Source: Dehalococcoidia bacterium | GTDB lineage: Bacteria > Chloroflexota > Dehalococcoidia > Bin125 | Assembly (NCBI GenBank): GCA_022825855.1 | Contig: JAJDWB010000001.1 | Location: forward strand, 1-64,000 | Direction: 5' to 3' | DNA: 64,000 nt | Part shown: piece after piece, positions 23,919 through 32,890 of the stretch | How the letters are laid out: each line of letters starts with the position of its first letter | Position numbering within the stretch: position 1 is the first letter of the stretch | The notes under the pieces: generated by a model | Database searches by the model: none | Told to the model about the DNA's origin: nothing | What the model saw: the letters and a program-made list of their open reading frames with translations, nothing else | Position numbers and translations under genes: made by a program

Positions 23919-25532
23919 TTACATCTGCGCCTGCGACACGTCCTCCACGCCGTCGATCGAGCTCAACACGACGACTTCCTCGGGTGACAGGGCTCGCGAG
24001 ATCGTGAGCGCCATCAGCGACATGCCGCCCGGATTCTCCAGGCTGAAGCCGACGTCCATGGCCGCGATGTTGACATCGAGGTCGCCCAGCGCCATGCCCA
24101 CCTTGCCCACCCGTCCGGGCCGGTCCTCGTTGCGCAGCACGAGCAGGTGCAGGTGATCCTGCGCTCGTCCCGGCCGGTGCATCGACGCGGCGATGTGGAC
24201 GTGGAAGCCGTTGATCTCGACCACTGCCGCGCGGCTGTGCTCCAGCGTGCCCATCAGCGAAGTCGCGCCCGAGGATGTGCGCAGCTCCACGGTGATCGTC
24301 GAGGTGTAGGGTTCCGCGTCGGGCGTCTTGCGTTCGGAGATGCGCCAGCCCCGGTGGGCGATCACGTTGTTGATGTTGACCAGGTTGACGTGCTCGTCCG
24401 AGATCGGCGCGAGCAGTCCGGCGACGACGGAGGCCTTGAGCGGCGTCACGTCGTAATTGGCGACCTCGCCGCGGTAGTGGATCACGATGTCGCGCCACTG
24501 GCCGCTGGCGAGTTGGGTCGCCAGCCGGCCGCACATCTCGGCGACCGACAGATACGGCCCCACGGCCTCCAGCGATTCCGGATCGATCATCGGCGCGTTG
24601 ACCGCCGCCTGCGATGGTTGTCCGGCGAGCACCTTGAGCGTCTCGGTCGCGATGTCGACCGCGACCCGCTCTTGCGCCTCCTGCGTCGACGCGCCGAGGT
24701 GCGGCGTGGCCAGCACGAGCGGATGCTGGACGAGCGGGTTCTCCTGCGCCGGCTCGGAGGCGAACACGTCCAGCGCCGCGCCGCTCAGCCTGCCCGAGTC
24801 CAGCGCCTCAAGCAGCGCCGACTCGTCCACCAGGCGGCCGCGCGCCGTGTTGACCAGCAGCGCGCCCGGCTTGATTGCCGACAGTTCCTCCGCGCCCAGC
24901 AGCGGCGGCGCATCGGGCGATGCCGAGGAGTGCAGGGTCACGACGTCCGACTGCGCCAGCAGCTCGGCCAGCGGCGCGAGTTCCGCTCCGACGCTGCGGG
25001 CGCGCTCCTCGGAGACGAACGGATCGAAGGCGATCGTGCGCATCTCCATCGCCTGCAGGCGCCGCGCGACGGCTGCGCCCACCAGTCCCAGGCCGACGAT
25101 GCCGGCCGTCTTGCCGCGCAGCTCGGCCCCGATGAACGCGGATCGATTCCACTCGCCCGAGCGCAGCGACGCATTGGCGGCGGCCAGGTGACGCGACAGC
25201 GAGAGCAGCAGGCCGATCGCCAGTTCGGCCGCGGAGACCGTGTTGCCGCCGGCCGCGTTGAGCACGATGATCCCGCGCTCGGAGGCCGCATCGAGGTCGA
25301 TGTTGTCGACGCCCGCGCCGGCCCGGCCGATCACGCGCAGGTTCGGCGCCGACGCAATCAAATCCCGATCGACCTGCGTCCCGCTGCGCACGATCAATCC
25401 CTGGCAATCGGCAATCGCTTCCGTCAACTCTGTCCGCGACAGGCCCGTCCGCGCGTCCACCTCCGCCGCCGCGCGCAGAATCGACAACCCCTCCTCGGCG
25501 AGCGATTCACTGACCAGGATTCGTGCGGTCAT
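23919..25532 (-). CDS. serA: D-3-phosphoglycerate dehydrogenase
   Basis: 537-residue first enzyme of serine synthesis, of the long (type 1) form. Order: substrate-binding N-terminal domain (SESLAEEGLSIL, IVRSGTQVD), nucleotide-binding domain with GLGLVGAAVARRL, catalytic Arg in VNTARGRLVDESAL, Glu in DVFASEPAQENPL and His in ATPHLGASTQEAQERV, then the intervening ASB domain and a C-terminal ACT domain (LHLLVLRNEDRPGRVGKVGMALGDLDVNIAAM) for serine feedback. It follows the class V aminotransferase gene (25601-26725) after 68 bp on the same strand, an arrangement that would supply 3-phosphohydroxypyruvate and then transaminate it. Confidence 0.97.
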   Translation of the reverse strand: MTARILVSESLAEEGLSILRAAAEVDARTGLSRTELTEAIADCQGLIVRSGTQVDRDLIASAPNLRVIGRAGAGVDNIDLDAASERGIIVLNAAGGNTVSAAELAIGLLLSLSRHLAAANASLRSGEWNRSAFIGAELRGKTAGIVGLGLVGAAVARRLQAMEMRTIAFDPFVSEERARSVGAELAPLAELLAQSDVVTLHSSASPDAPPLLGAEELSAIKPGALLVNTARGRLVDESALLEALDSGRLSGAALDVFASEPAQENPLVQHPLVLATPHLGASTQEAQERVAVDIATETLKVLAGQPSQAAVNAPMIDPESLEAVGPYLSVAEMCGRLATQLASGQWRDIVIHYRGEVANYDVTPLKASVVAGLLAPISDEHVNLVNINNVIAHRGWRISERKTPDAEPYTSTITVELRTSSGATSLMGTLEHSRAAVVEINGFHVHIAASMHRPGRAQDHLHLLVLRNEDRPGRVGKVGMALGDLDVNIAAMDVGFSLENPGGMSLMALTISRALSPEEVVVLSSIDGVEDVSQAQM

Positions 25533-25600
25533 GGTGCGTGCCAGTGCTCCCTCGTTGGGAGTGGCCCCGAGTCTGTCGCGGGGCAGAGCGTGCAGCCTGA

Positions 25601-26725
25601 CTAGCCGTCGATCCCCGGGATCACCGCGCCCTCGGCCGGCGCGAATCCCTCCGCCACCAGCGCCTGTTGCAGCGCGGCGAAGCAGGCGCTGAACTCGGCC
25701 TCGTCCAGGTAGCCGAGGTGGCCGATCCGCCAGATCGACGCGGCCAGCTTGCCCTGGCCGCCGGCGATCACCACGTCGTGCTCCTCGCGCAGACGCCGGG
25801 TCACGGCGGCGCCGGTCATGCCCTCGGGCACCTGGACCGCCGTGACCGTGTCCGAGGCGTAGCGCTCCTCGGCCAGCAACTTCAGGCCCAGCGCCCGGGC
25901 CGCCGACCGCGTCCACGAGGCAAAGCGGTGATGGCGCGCGAAGATCGCCTCCGGACCCTCGTCGATCAGCATCGGCAGCGCCGCGTCCATCGCGTACATC
26001 GTCGGCAGCGACGGCGTCCAGGGCGGTTGCCCGCGTTCGGCGTAGTCGTGGTGGGTGGTCAGATCGAAGTAGAAGCTCGGCATCGTCGATCGCTCCGCCG
26101 CCCGCCAGCCGCGCTCCGACAGCGCCGCCATCGCGATCCCGGGCGGCGACAGCCAGCCCTTCTGCGACGCCGTCACGACCGCATCCAGCCCCCAGTCGTC
26201 CATCCGCATCTCGATCGAGCCCAGCGACGAGACCGCGTCGACGACGATCAACGGATCCGCGACCTCGCGGACCGCCGCGGCAATCTCGCCGATCGGATTG
26301 GTCACGCCGGTCGAGGTTTCGTTGTGCGTGATCAGCAGCGCGTCGTACTCGTCCTGCTGGATCAGTTCGGCGACTAGCTCCGGCGTCGCCGCCTCGCCCC
26401 ACTCGATCTGCGAACGGGTCACGTCCGCCCCGTAACGCTCGGCAATCGTGCCGAAGCGATCGCCGAACGAGCCGACGGTCACACAGAGCGCCTTGTCGCC
26501 CGGCGACATCGTGTTCACGATCGCCGCCTCCATCGCGCCGGTTCCCGAAGCCGAGATGATCAGGATCTCCTGATCGGTGCCGAAGAAGGGCTGGATCCCG
26601 CTGGTCAGACGCTCCAGCAGCTCGGCGAACTCGGGACCGCGATGATTGATCATCTCCCCGCTCGCCGCCGCCAGCACCTCGGGCGGGCACGGCGTGGGAC
26701 CGGGAATTCTCAGATTCGTTGTCAT
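25601..26725 (-). CDS. Class V PLP aminotransferase (phosphoserine / serine-glyoxylate type)
   Basis: 374-residue PLP enzyme of aminotransferase class V. It starts LRIPGPTPCPPEVL, has INHRGPEFAELL, the phosphate-cup motif ASGTGAMEAAI, DAVSSLGS with the cofactor Asp, and ASQKGWLSPPG with the PLP lysine. This pattern fits the alanine-glyoxylate / serine-pyruvate group more than classical SerC; in many bacteria such a protein serves as phosphoserine aminotransferase next to serA, which is the context here. The ATG at 26725 is favoured over an in-frame TTG three codons upstream. It is divergent from selA. Confidence 0.88.
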   Translation of the reverse strand: MTTNLRIPGPTPCPPEVLAAASGEMINHRGPEFAELLERLTSGIQPFFGTDQEILIISASGTGAMEAAIVNTMSPGDKALCVTVGSFGDRFGTIAERYGADVTRSQIEWGEAATPELVAELIQQDEYDALLITHNETSTGVTNPIGEIAAAVREVADPLIVVDAVSSLGSIEMRMDDWGLDAVVTASQKGWLSPPGIAMAALSERGWRAAERSTMPSFYFDLTTHHDYAERGQPPWTPSLPTMYAMDAALPMLIDEGPEAIFARHHRFASWTRSAARALGLKLLAEERYASDTVTAVQVPEGMTGAAVTRRLREEHDVVIAGGQGKLAASIWRIGHLGYLDEAEFSACFAALQQALVAEGFAPAEGAVIPGIDG

Positions 26726-26832
26726 ACTGCTCAAGAACCGTTCTTTAGCATGAAGACATGCGCCGGACCGTCCGGCGCCTGGTTGCCAATCGGTCGAAGC
26801 GTATCAGCGCCGCTGGTGCTGCGGACTCGCGA

Positions 26833-28239
26833 ATGTCGAACACTGCTCACCAGCCAACGGATCGCGCCGCGCGGCTGCGGGCCTTGCCCAGCGTCGACCG
26901 CGTGCTCGCCCAGGCGCCCCTCGCCGACGCGCTGGATCGCCTCCCCCGCGCCGACGTGACCGACGCCGTCCGCCAGGCGATCGAGGATGCCCGCACCGCG
27001 CTGATCGCCGATCGAGACGCCCCGATCGACGCCGCCGAGCTGGCCCGGCTCGCCGCCGGCTCGTTGACCACGCTGCTGCGTCCCTCGCTGCGGGCCGTGA
27101 TCAACGCCACCGGCGTCGTGATTCACACCAACCTCGGACGCGCGCCGGTCTCCGAGGCTGCAGAGCTCGCCATGTCCCGCGCGGCGAGCGGATACTCCAA
27201 CCTCGAGTACGAGCTGGACGCCGGCTCGCGCGGCTCGCGCTCGGACCACCTCGAGTCGCTGCTCCACGCCGTCAGCGGCGCGGAGGCCGGCATCGCCGTC
27301 AACAACAACGCCGCCGCGCTCTACTTCGCGCTCAACGCCCACGGCGCCGCCCACGCGCCGGTCAACGAAGTCATCGTCTCGCGCGGACAGGCCGTCGAGA
27401 TCGGCGGCGGATTCCGCATCCCCGATGTGCTGCGCCAATCCGGCGCGCGGCTCGTCGAGGTCGGCGCGACCAACCGCACCCGCGCTCGCGACTACGCCAA
27501 CGCCGTCTCCGAGCGGACCGCCGCCATCCTGCGCGTACATTCCTCCAACTTCCGCATGGTCGGCTTCACCGAGGAGCCCTCGGTCGCCGAGCTGCGCCAG
27601 GTCGCCGACGAAGCCGGCGTCCTGCTGATCGACGACGTCGGCAGCGGTTGCCTGCTCGATACCCGGCAGTTCGGACTCAGCTACGAGCCGCGCCCCCAGG
27701 ACAGCGTCGCCGCCGGCGCCGACCTCGTGTTGTTCAGCGGCGACAAGCTGCTCGGCGGACCCCAGGCCGGACTGATCGTCGGCACACGCGAGTCGATCGA
27801 TCCGCTCCGCCGCCATCCCTTGATGCGCGCGCTGCGTCTCGACAAGGCAGCCATCGCCGGACTCGCCGCCACGCTGCACCACTACGTCGGCGGCGAAGCG
27901 GTCGAGGAAGTCCCGATCTGGCGCATGATCGCAGCCGAGGCCGAAGACCTGCACGCACGCGCCGGCAGTTGGCGCAACGCGCTCGGCGCGGGCGAGCTTG
28001 AGCCCGGCGAATCGCCGATCGGCGGCGGCTCCCTGCCCGGCGAGACCCGGCCGACCTGCGTCTGGAGCCTCGCGCACCCGCACCCATCCGAGGCCGCGCG
28101 CCAGCTTCGGCTCAATGATCCGCCGATCGTCGCCCGGGTCGAACGCGATCGGCTCGTCCTCGACCCGCGCACCGTCCTGTCCGGCCAGGATGCCGACGTG
28201 ATCGACGCGCTGCGCGCGGTGATCGGAGTGGCGTCTTGA
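26833..28239 (+). CDS. selA: L-seryl-tRNA(Sec) selenium transferase
   Basis: 468 residues, the usual SelA length. SelA is a PLP enzyme that converts Ser-tRNA(Sec) to Sec-tRNA(Sec) using selenophosphate. It opens with LRALPSVDRVLAQ and carries VINATGVVIHTNLGRAP, YSNLEYELDAGSRGSR, AVNNNAAAL, GATNRTRARDY, DDVGSGCL and the PLP lysine in FSGDKLLGGPQAG (K305). An upstream in-frame ATG at 26758 would add 25 basic residues with no ribosome-binding site, so 26833 is preferred. No selB, selD or tRNA-Sec is visible in the window. Its stop overlaps the TTG start of the next gene (TTGA). Confidence 0.93.
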   Translation: MSNTAHQPTDRAARLRALPSVDRVLAQAPLADALDRLPRADVTDAVRQAIEDARTALIADRDAPIDAAELARLAAGSLTTLLRPSLRAVINATGVVIHTNLGRAPVSEAAELAMSRAASGYSNLEYELDAGSRGSRSDHLESLLHAVSGAEAGIAVNNNAAALYFALNAHGAAHAPVNEVIVSRGQAVEIGGGFRIPDVLRQSGARLVEVGATNRTRARDYANAVSERTAAILRVHSSNFRMVGFTEEPSVAELRQVADEAGVLLIDDVGSGCLLDTRQFGLSYEPRPQDSVAAGADLVLFSGDKLLGGPQAGLIVGTRESIDPLRRHPLMRALRLDKAAIAGLAATLHHYVGGEAVEEVPIWRMIAAEAEDLHARAGSWRNALGAGELEPGESPIGGGSLPGETRPTCVWSLAHPHPSEAARQLRLNDPPIVARVERDRLVLDPRTVLSGQDADVIDALRAVIGVAS

Positions 28240-29024
28240 TCGTCCTCGGCGCCGTCCTGCCGCATCCGCCGGTGTTGCTCGCGGAGATCGGACAGGGACG
28301 CGAACGCCAGGCGCAGGCGACGCTGGACGCCTACGCGACGGTCGCAAGCCGACTGCGCCAGCTCGGCGTCACGCGCCTGCTGATCATTTCCACCCACGGG
28401 ATCGTTACGCTCAACCGGTTTCACATCCTCAACCGCCCGCTCCGCGGCAATCTCGCCCGATTCGACGCGCCCGAGGTTCAGTTCCAGCGCGAGCTCGATG
28501 CGCCGCTTACTGAGGCCCTGTTCGAGTCCGCCCAATCAGCCGACGTCCCGCTCGCCCGCGCCAACGGCTGGGAAGAGTCCGACCACTCGCTAGGCGTCCC
28601 GCTGACGCTGCTCGCCGACGCCGTCCCCGAACGCATCGCCGTGGTCAGCATGAGCTTCCGCCCGCCCGAGGATCATCTCCGCTTCGGCCGCGCCATGGCC
28701 GGCGCTCTGGCCGCGATCGACGAGCCCACAGCCGTGATCGCCTCCGGCGATGCCGTGCACACGCTCTCCGACGCCTCCGCCTACGGCCAGCACCCGCGCG
28801 CGGCAGAGGTCCAGCAACAGGTCGAGTCCGCGCTGCTGGCCTGGGACCCCGAGCCGCTCTGCGAGATCGACGAGCACCTGCGCCGCCAGGTCGACGAGTC
28901 GATCATTTCGCCCACGTTGATCCTGATGGGCGCGTTGCACGGCCAGGAGGCGATTCCGCATATCCTTGCCTCAGAGCATCCTTGGGGCGTCGGTTATGTC
29001 ACGTCCCTGATTGAACTCAGCTAG
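28236..29024 (+). CDS. Class III extradiol dioxygenase-like / Memo-like protein
   Basis: 262 residues of the LigB/Memo fold. VLGAVLPHPPVLLAEIG places a candidate metal His near the N-terminus, with LLIISTHG, ANGWEESDHSLGVPLTLL and AVIASGDAVHTLSD as further conserved stretches. True ring-cleaving dioxygenases bind non-haem iron through two His and a Glu; the Memo/AmmeMemoRadiSam system B branch shares the fold with other functions, and I cannot decide between them. The only start in front of the conserved region is TTG at 28236, overlapping the selA stop, so expression is probably coupled to selA. mutS2 follows after 11 bp. Confidence 0.7.
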   Translation: MIVLGAVLPHPPVLLAEIGQGRERQAQATLDAYATVASRLRQLGVTRLLIISTHGIVTLNRFHILNRPLRGNLARFDAPEVQFQRELDAPLTEALFESAQSADVPLARANGWEESDHSLGVPLTLLADAVPERIAVVSMSFRPPEDHLRFGRAMAGALAAIDEPTAVIASGDAVHTLSDASAYGQHPRAAEVQQQVESALLAWDPEPLCEIDEHLRRQVDESIISPTLILMGALHGQEAIPHILASEHPWGVGYVTSLIELS

Positions 29025-29035
29025 GACCAACCACC

Positions 29036-31459
29036 GTGGACGCCAGGAGCATCGCCGTCCTCGAGTTCCCCAAGATCATCGACCGGCTGGCCGGACTCTG
29101 CGGCAGCCCCGGTGGACGCGAGCTGGCGCGCTCGCTCGAACCCAGCACCGACGCCGAAGAGGTCCGCCGCCGGCTCGCCGCCACCGCCGAGGCGCGCAAA
29201 CTGGCCTCACTCAAGCCCAACTATCACCTCGGTCAGGCGCCCGACATCGGCGCGAACCTGCTCGCAGCCTCCCGTGCCGCCATCCTGCCCGCCTCCGACA
29301 TCCTCGAGGTCGCGATCCTCTTGCGCACCGCGCGCCACGCCAGGAACCAGATCGCGCCGCTCGCCCGCGAATTGCCGCAACTCGCCCGGCTCGCCCAGCG
29401 GATCGCCGACTTCTCGCCGCTGATCCGCGAGATCGAATCCACCATCGACGAGCGCGGCGAGGTACCCGACGACGCCTCACCCGCCCTCGCCGAGGCTCGG
29501 GCGCTGGTGCGCACGATGCAGGAGCGGCTCGAGCGGCAGCTCGAACGCACGCTGCGCCACGCCGTCTCCGAGGGCATCGCACAGGAGTCGCTGATCACCG
29601 AGCGTGACGGCCGCTATGTGATTCCGATCAAGGCGGAACTGCGCAGCGCGCTGCCCAGCGTCGTCCACGACGTCTCCGCCTCCGGCGCGACGCTGTTCGT
29701 CGAGCCGCTGGCGGTGGTCGAGCTCGGCAACCGGCTGCGCGAGGCGCGGCGCGAGGAGGAGCGCGAGGTCGAGCGCATCCTGCGCGCGCTCTGCCGCGAG
29801 ATCGGCGAGGAGGCCGGAGCAATCCGCGCCGCGACCCGCTGCCTCTCCGCCATCGACCTCGCTCAGGCCAAGGCCCGGCTCGCTGCCGAGCTCGACGCCC
29901 CGCTGCCCGCCGACGACGACCGGCTCAACTGGATCTCGGACGAATCGACCGACCTGATCCTGCATTCCGCCCGCCATCCGCTGCTCACAGGCGAGGTCGT
30001 GCCGATCTCGGCCACGCTCAACGCCGACGCCCGCTGCGTCCTGATCACCGGTCCCAACACGGGCGGCAAGACGGTGGCGCTCAAAACCGTCGGGCTGCTC
30101 TGCCTGATGGCCCAGGCCGGACTGCCGATCCCGGCCGAACTCGGCACCCGGCTGCCGATCCTCCAGGACATCTTCGCCGACATCGGCGACGAACAGTCGA
30201 TCGAGCAATCGCTCTCCACCTTCTCCGCGCACATGACCAACATCGTGCGGATCATCAACGCCGCCGGACCGCGCACGCTGGTGCTGCTGGACGAGCTGGG
30301 CGCGGGCACCGATCCGTCCGAGGGCGCGGCTCTGGCCCGCTCGCTGCTGGAGGAATTCCTCGAACTCGATTGCATGCTGGTCGCCACGACCCACCACGGT
30401 GAACTCAAGGTCTTCGCCCACGCGGCCGAAGGCATCGTCAACGCCTCGGCCGAGTTCGACACCCAGACCCTGCGGCCCACCTACCGCATCATCATGGGTA
30501 CCCCGGGCCGCTCCAACGCGCTCGCCATCGCCCGCCGGCTGGGCATGCCCGATCGCATCCTCGACCGCGCCCGCGAGGGCGAGACGACCGAGGCCGCCAC
30601 GCTCGAACACCTGCTCGCCGAGCTCCAGCACGAGCGCGACGAGTTCGCCGGCCAGGTCCGCGCCGAGCGCGTCGCGCGCGAGGAAGCGGAAGAAATCCGC
30701 ACCAACCTGGCCGAGCGGCGCGAGGCGATCGAGGCGGAGCGCGACGCCGTGCTCGCCCGCACCGAGCGCGCCATGGAGGACGAGCTGGCCCAGTTCCGGC
30801 GCTCGCTGCGCGCCTCGCTCAAGGAGCTCGAACGGCGCCAGTCGCGCGAGCGGGCCGAGGAGCTGGCCGAGCAGCGAGCCGAACAGGGCCGCGAGCGTCT
30901 GCAGCGAGTCCGCCGCGAGCGCGCCAACCAGCGCCGCCGCCGCGTCGAACGCAAGCCCGAGGAGTCATCGTTCGACCCGGACAGCCTGGGCAGCGGCGAT
31001 TTCATCTACCTGCGCGGACTGCCCGAGCCGGGCGAAGTGCTGACGCCGGTCGAGGACGGCGCGCTGGAAGTGCAGCTTGGCTCGCTGCGTACGCGCGTCC
31101 GGGTCGAGCAGATCGAACGACTCGCGCCCGCCGGCGCGCCCGAGCGGGAGTCCGAGCGCCCGCTGCGAGGCATGGGCGCCACGGTCGGCAACATGCCCCG
31201 GCCGCCCGTCGATCCGGGATCGAAGATCGATCTGCGCGGTCAGGTCACCGACGACGCGCTGCCCATGGTCGATTCCTTCCTCGATGTCGCCTACCGCGCC
31301 GGACAGACCCGGCTCGAGGTCGTGCACGGCAAGGGCACCGGCGCGCTGCGCCGCGCCGTCCGCGACCTGCTCCGGCGGCACCCGCTGGTCACCAGCTTCG
31401 AGAGCGCCGAGCCCAAGCAGGGCGGCGACGGCGTCACTATCGTCACGCTGGTCGGATAG
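29036..31459 (+). CDS. mutS2: Endonuclease MutS2
   Basis: 807 residues with full MutS2 architecture: helical core, clamp region, ATPase with Walker A TGPNTGGKTVALKTVG and Walker B LVLLDELGAGTDPSEGAALA, a long Arg/Glu-rich coiled coil (about residues 540-640) and a C-terminal Smr nuclease domain with KIDLRGQ and VVHGKGTGALRRAVRDLL. There is no FxE mismatch motif, as expected. MutS2 acts on recombination intermediates and, in some bacteria, on collided ribosomes. GTG at 29036 follows TAGGACC. It is the third gene of a selA-led run. Confidence 0.96.
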   Translation: MDARSIAVLEFPKIIDRLAGLCGSPGGRELARSLEPSTDAEEVRRRLAATAEARKLASLKPNYHLGQAPDIGANLLAASRAAILPASDILEVAILLRTARHARNQIAPLARELPQLARLAQRIADFSPLIREIESTIDERGEVPDDASPALAEARALVRTMQERLERQLERTLRHAVSEGIAQESLITERDGRYVIPIKAELRSALPSVVHDVSASGATLFVEPLAVVELGNRLREARREEEREVERILRALCREIGEEAGAIRAATRCLSAIDLAQAKARLAAELDAPLPADDDRLNWISDESTDLILHSARHPLLTGEVVPISATLNADARCVLITGPNTGGKTVALKTVGLLCLMAQAGLPIPAELGTRLPILQDIFADIGDEQSIEQSLSTFSAHMTNIVRIINAAGPRTLVLLDELGAGTDPSEGAALARSLLEEFLELDCMLVATTHHGELKVFAHAAEGIVNASAEFDTQTLRPTYRIIMGTPGRSNALAIARRLGMPDRILDRAREGETTEAATLEHLLAELQHERDEFAGQVRAERVAREEAEEIRTNLAERREAIEAERDAVLARTERAMEDELAQFRRSLRASLKELERRQSRERAEELAEQRAEQGRERLQRVRRERANQRRRRVERKPEESSFDPDSLGSGDFIYLRGLPEPGEVLTPVEDGALEVQLGSLRTRVRVEQIERLAPAGAPERESERPLRGMGATVGNMPRPPVDPGSKIDLRGQVTDDALPMVDSFLDVAYRAGQTRLEVVHGKGTGALRRAVRDLLRRHPLVTSFESAEPKQGGDGVTIVTLVG

Positions 31460-31469
31460 CAGGGTCGAC

Positions 31470-32099
31470 ATGGTCCTCCGACGCATCGCCGAAGCCATCG
31501 ACCGGCGCCCCAACACGGGACGCGTCCGGCGCAGCATCCTCCAGCTCGCCGCCGACGACTTCGTCAAGCAGTTGCCCCAGCGCAAGGGACGCTCCGGCAA
31601 CTGGGGCGTCAGCGGCTGGGACGTCTCCAACCTCGCCCATCCCGCCTTCTGGAGCATGGCCCTGCTCAGCCAGCGCCGCCAGCGCTTCGCCATGACCCTG
31701 ATCGGTCAGGTCTACGTCGATCAGGCCGCCGTCCAGCCCTACGTGCAGGAGAAACGCGCCACCGAGCAGGTGCTGGACAGCCTCGACGGGATCGAAGCCG
31801 ACTCGCTCGTCGGTTTCGTCGACGCCGCCGTGATGCTGTTCCAGCCGCCCAACTCCAGCGGCGCCCCGCTCGTGCCGGCCGACCAGGCGGCCGAGATTCT
31901 GCGGCTCGCCCTGCTGCGCGGCGCGATGGTCGGCGAGTTGCGGCCCGACGATGTGCGCTCCGCATGGAGCGGCGCCCATCCCGACCAGGTCGAGCAGCAC
32001 GGACCCGAGGTCGCCTGGAAGAAGGCACAGGGCCGAGCCGAGATGCTGCTCGAAGGCTGGTCCCAGTCGCGCCGATCCCAGGGCCGTCGCATTATCTAG
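31470..32099 (+). CDS. Hypothetical protein, 209 aa
   Basis: Not recognised. The sequence is predicted to be mostly helical and soluble, with conserved-looking stretches SNLAHPAFWSMALLSQRRQRFA and AAEILRLALLRGAMVGELRPDDVRSAWSG, and a basic C-terminus (QSRRSQGRRII). AGGG precedes the ATG 10 bp after the mutS2 stop, so it is likely part of the same transcript. There are no transmembrane segments or signal peptide. Confidence 0.65.
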   Translation: MVLRRIAEAIDRRPNTGRVRRSILQLAADDFVKQLPQRKGRSGNWGVSGWDVSNLAHPAFWSMALLSQRRQRFAMTLIGQVYVDQAAVQPYVQEKRATEQVLDSLDGIEADSLVGFVDAAVMLFQPPNSSGAPLVPADQAAEILRLALLRGAMVGELRPDDVRSAWSGAHPDQVEQHGPEVAWKKAQGRAEMLLEGWSQSRRSQGRRII

Positions 32100-32179
32100 G
32101 TAACGTTCGCGCTCCCCCGCCGCCGCCGCTTCACGCTACTCTATATAGAACGCCTGTACATACGCCAAAGGAGCACGCC

Positions 32180-32890
32180 ATGAACCCTCGACGCCGAACC
32201 CTCGCCATCCAGGCCCACAGCCTCCACTGCCGCGGACTCACCCACCGGCAAATCGGCGAACGGATGAACCGCTCCCCCTCCACCGTCGGCGGATACCTCA
32301 AGGATTTCCACGACCATCGCGACGAGATCATCCAGTCCCTCGCCGCCGACCAACTCGCCCATTCCCTCGCCGGACTCGCCACCGAGGATCCGGATCTCCA
32401 CCAGCAGCACATCAACGCCGCCCGCGAACTCCGCCTCCAGACCGACACCCTCGACCGCGTCGTCGACCGCAGGCAGCGCCGCGACCGCCGAGTCCAGGAA
32501 GAGGAGATCCACGACGCCCTCCGCAACATCGAGGCCTACGGAGACCTCGCCCTGGCTCTGGGCGAACACAGCCCCTGGAACGACCCGCACACCATCACCC
32601 ACTTCATCGAAACCGGCGAGCTGCTCGAAGAGCCGGATCCGCCGGACAGCGCTCCCGCCGTCTCCCCGCAAGCTCCGTCCGACGCCCCCGGTCAGATCCC
32701 GCTCCAGACCGAACACCGACCCGCCGGGATCGCACCAGCGACACCGGAATTCGAACACAACCGATCAAAACCGATCAAAACCGATCGCGTTCCGGCCGCT
32801 TCATCAGCGAATCAGGCCAATTCCGCCATGTGGCGCCGAGAATCCGCGAAACAACACCGAACAACCGCCGCAGCTAACCTCGGGCCATGA
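32180..32890 (+). CDS. Helix-turn-helix protein with disordered repeat-bearing tail
   Basis: 236 residues. Residues 1-50 form an HTH of the transposase/sigma-like type (CRGLTHRQIGERMNRSPSTVGGYLKD). A long helix rich in Asp, Arg and Gln follows (to about residue 135), then a Pro-rich disordered tail. Codons 190-200 consist of a 10-bp DNA repeat, CCGATCAAAA, giving SKPIKTDR, and the tail ends MWRRESAKQHRTTAAANLGP. A shorter element with the same repeat-then-MxRRxxAKxHRxTA order lies on the minus strand at 10.2 kb. AAAGGAG fixes the ATG at 32180; a TATATA box lies near 32140. The stop overlaps the rarA ATG. Confidence 0.7.
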   Translation: MNPRRRTLAIQAHSLHCRGLTHRQIGERMNRSPSTVGGYLKDFHDHRDEIIQSLAADQLAHSLAGLATEDPDLHQQHINAARELRLQTDTLDRVVDRRQRRDRRVQEEEIHDALRNIEAYGDLALALGEHSPWNDPHTITHFIETGELLEEPDPPDSAPAVSPQAPSDAPGQIPLQTEHRPAGIAPATPEFEHNRSKPIKTDRVPAASSANQANSAMWRRESAKQHRTTAAANLGP

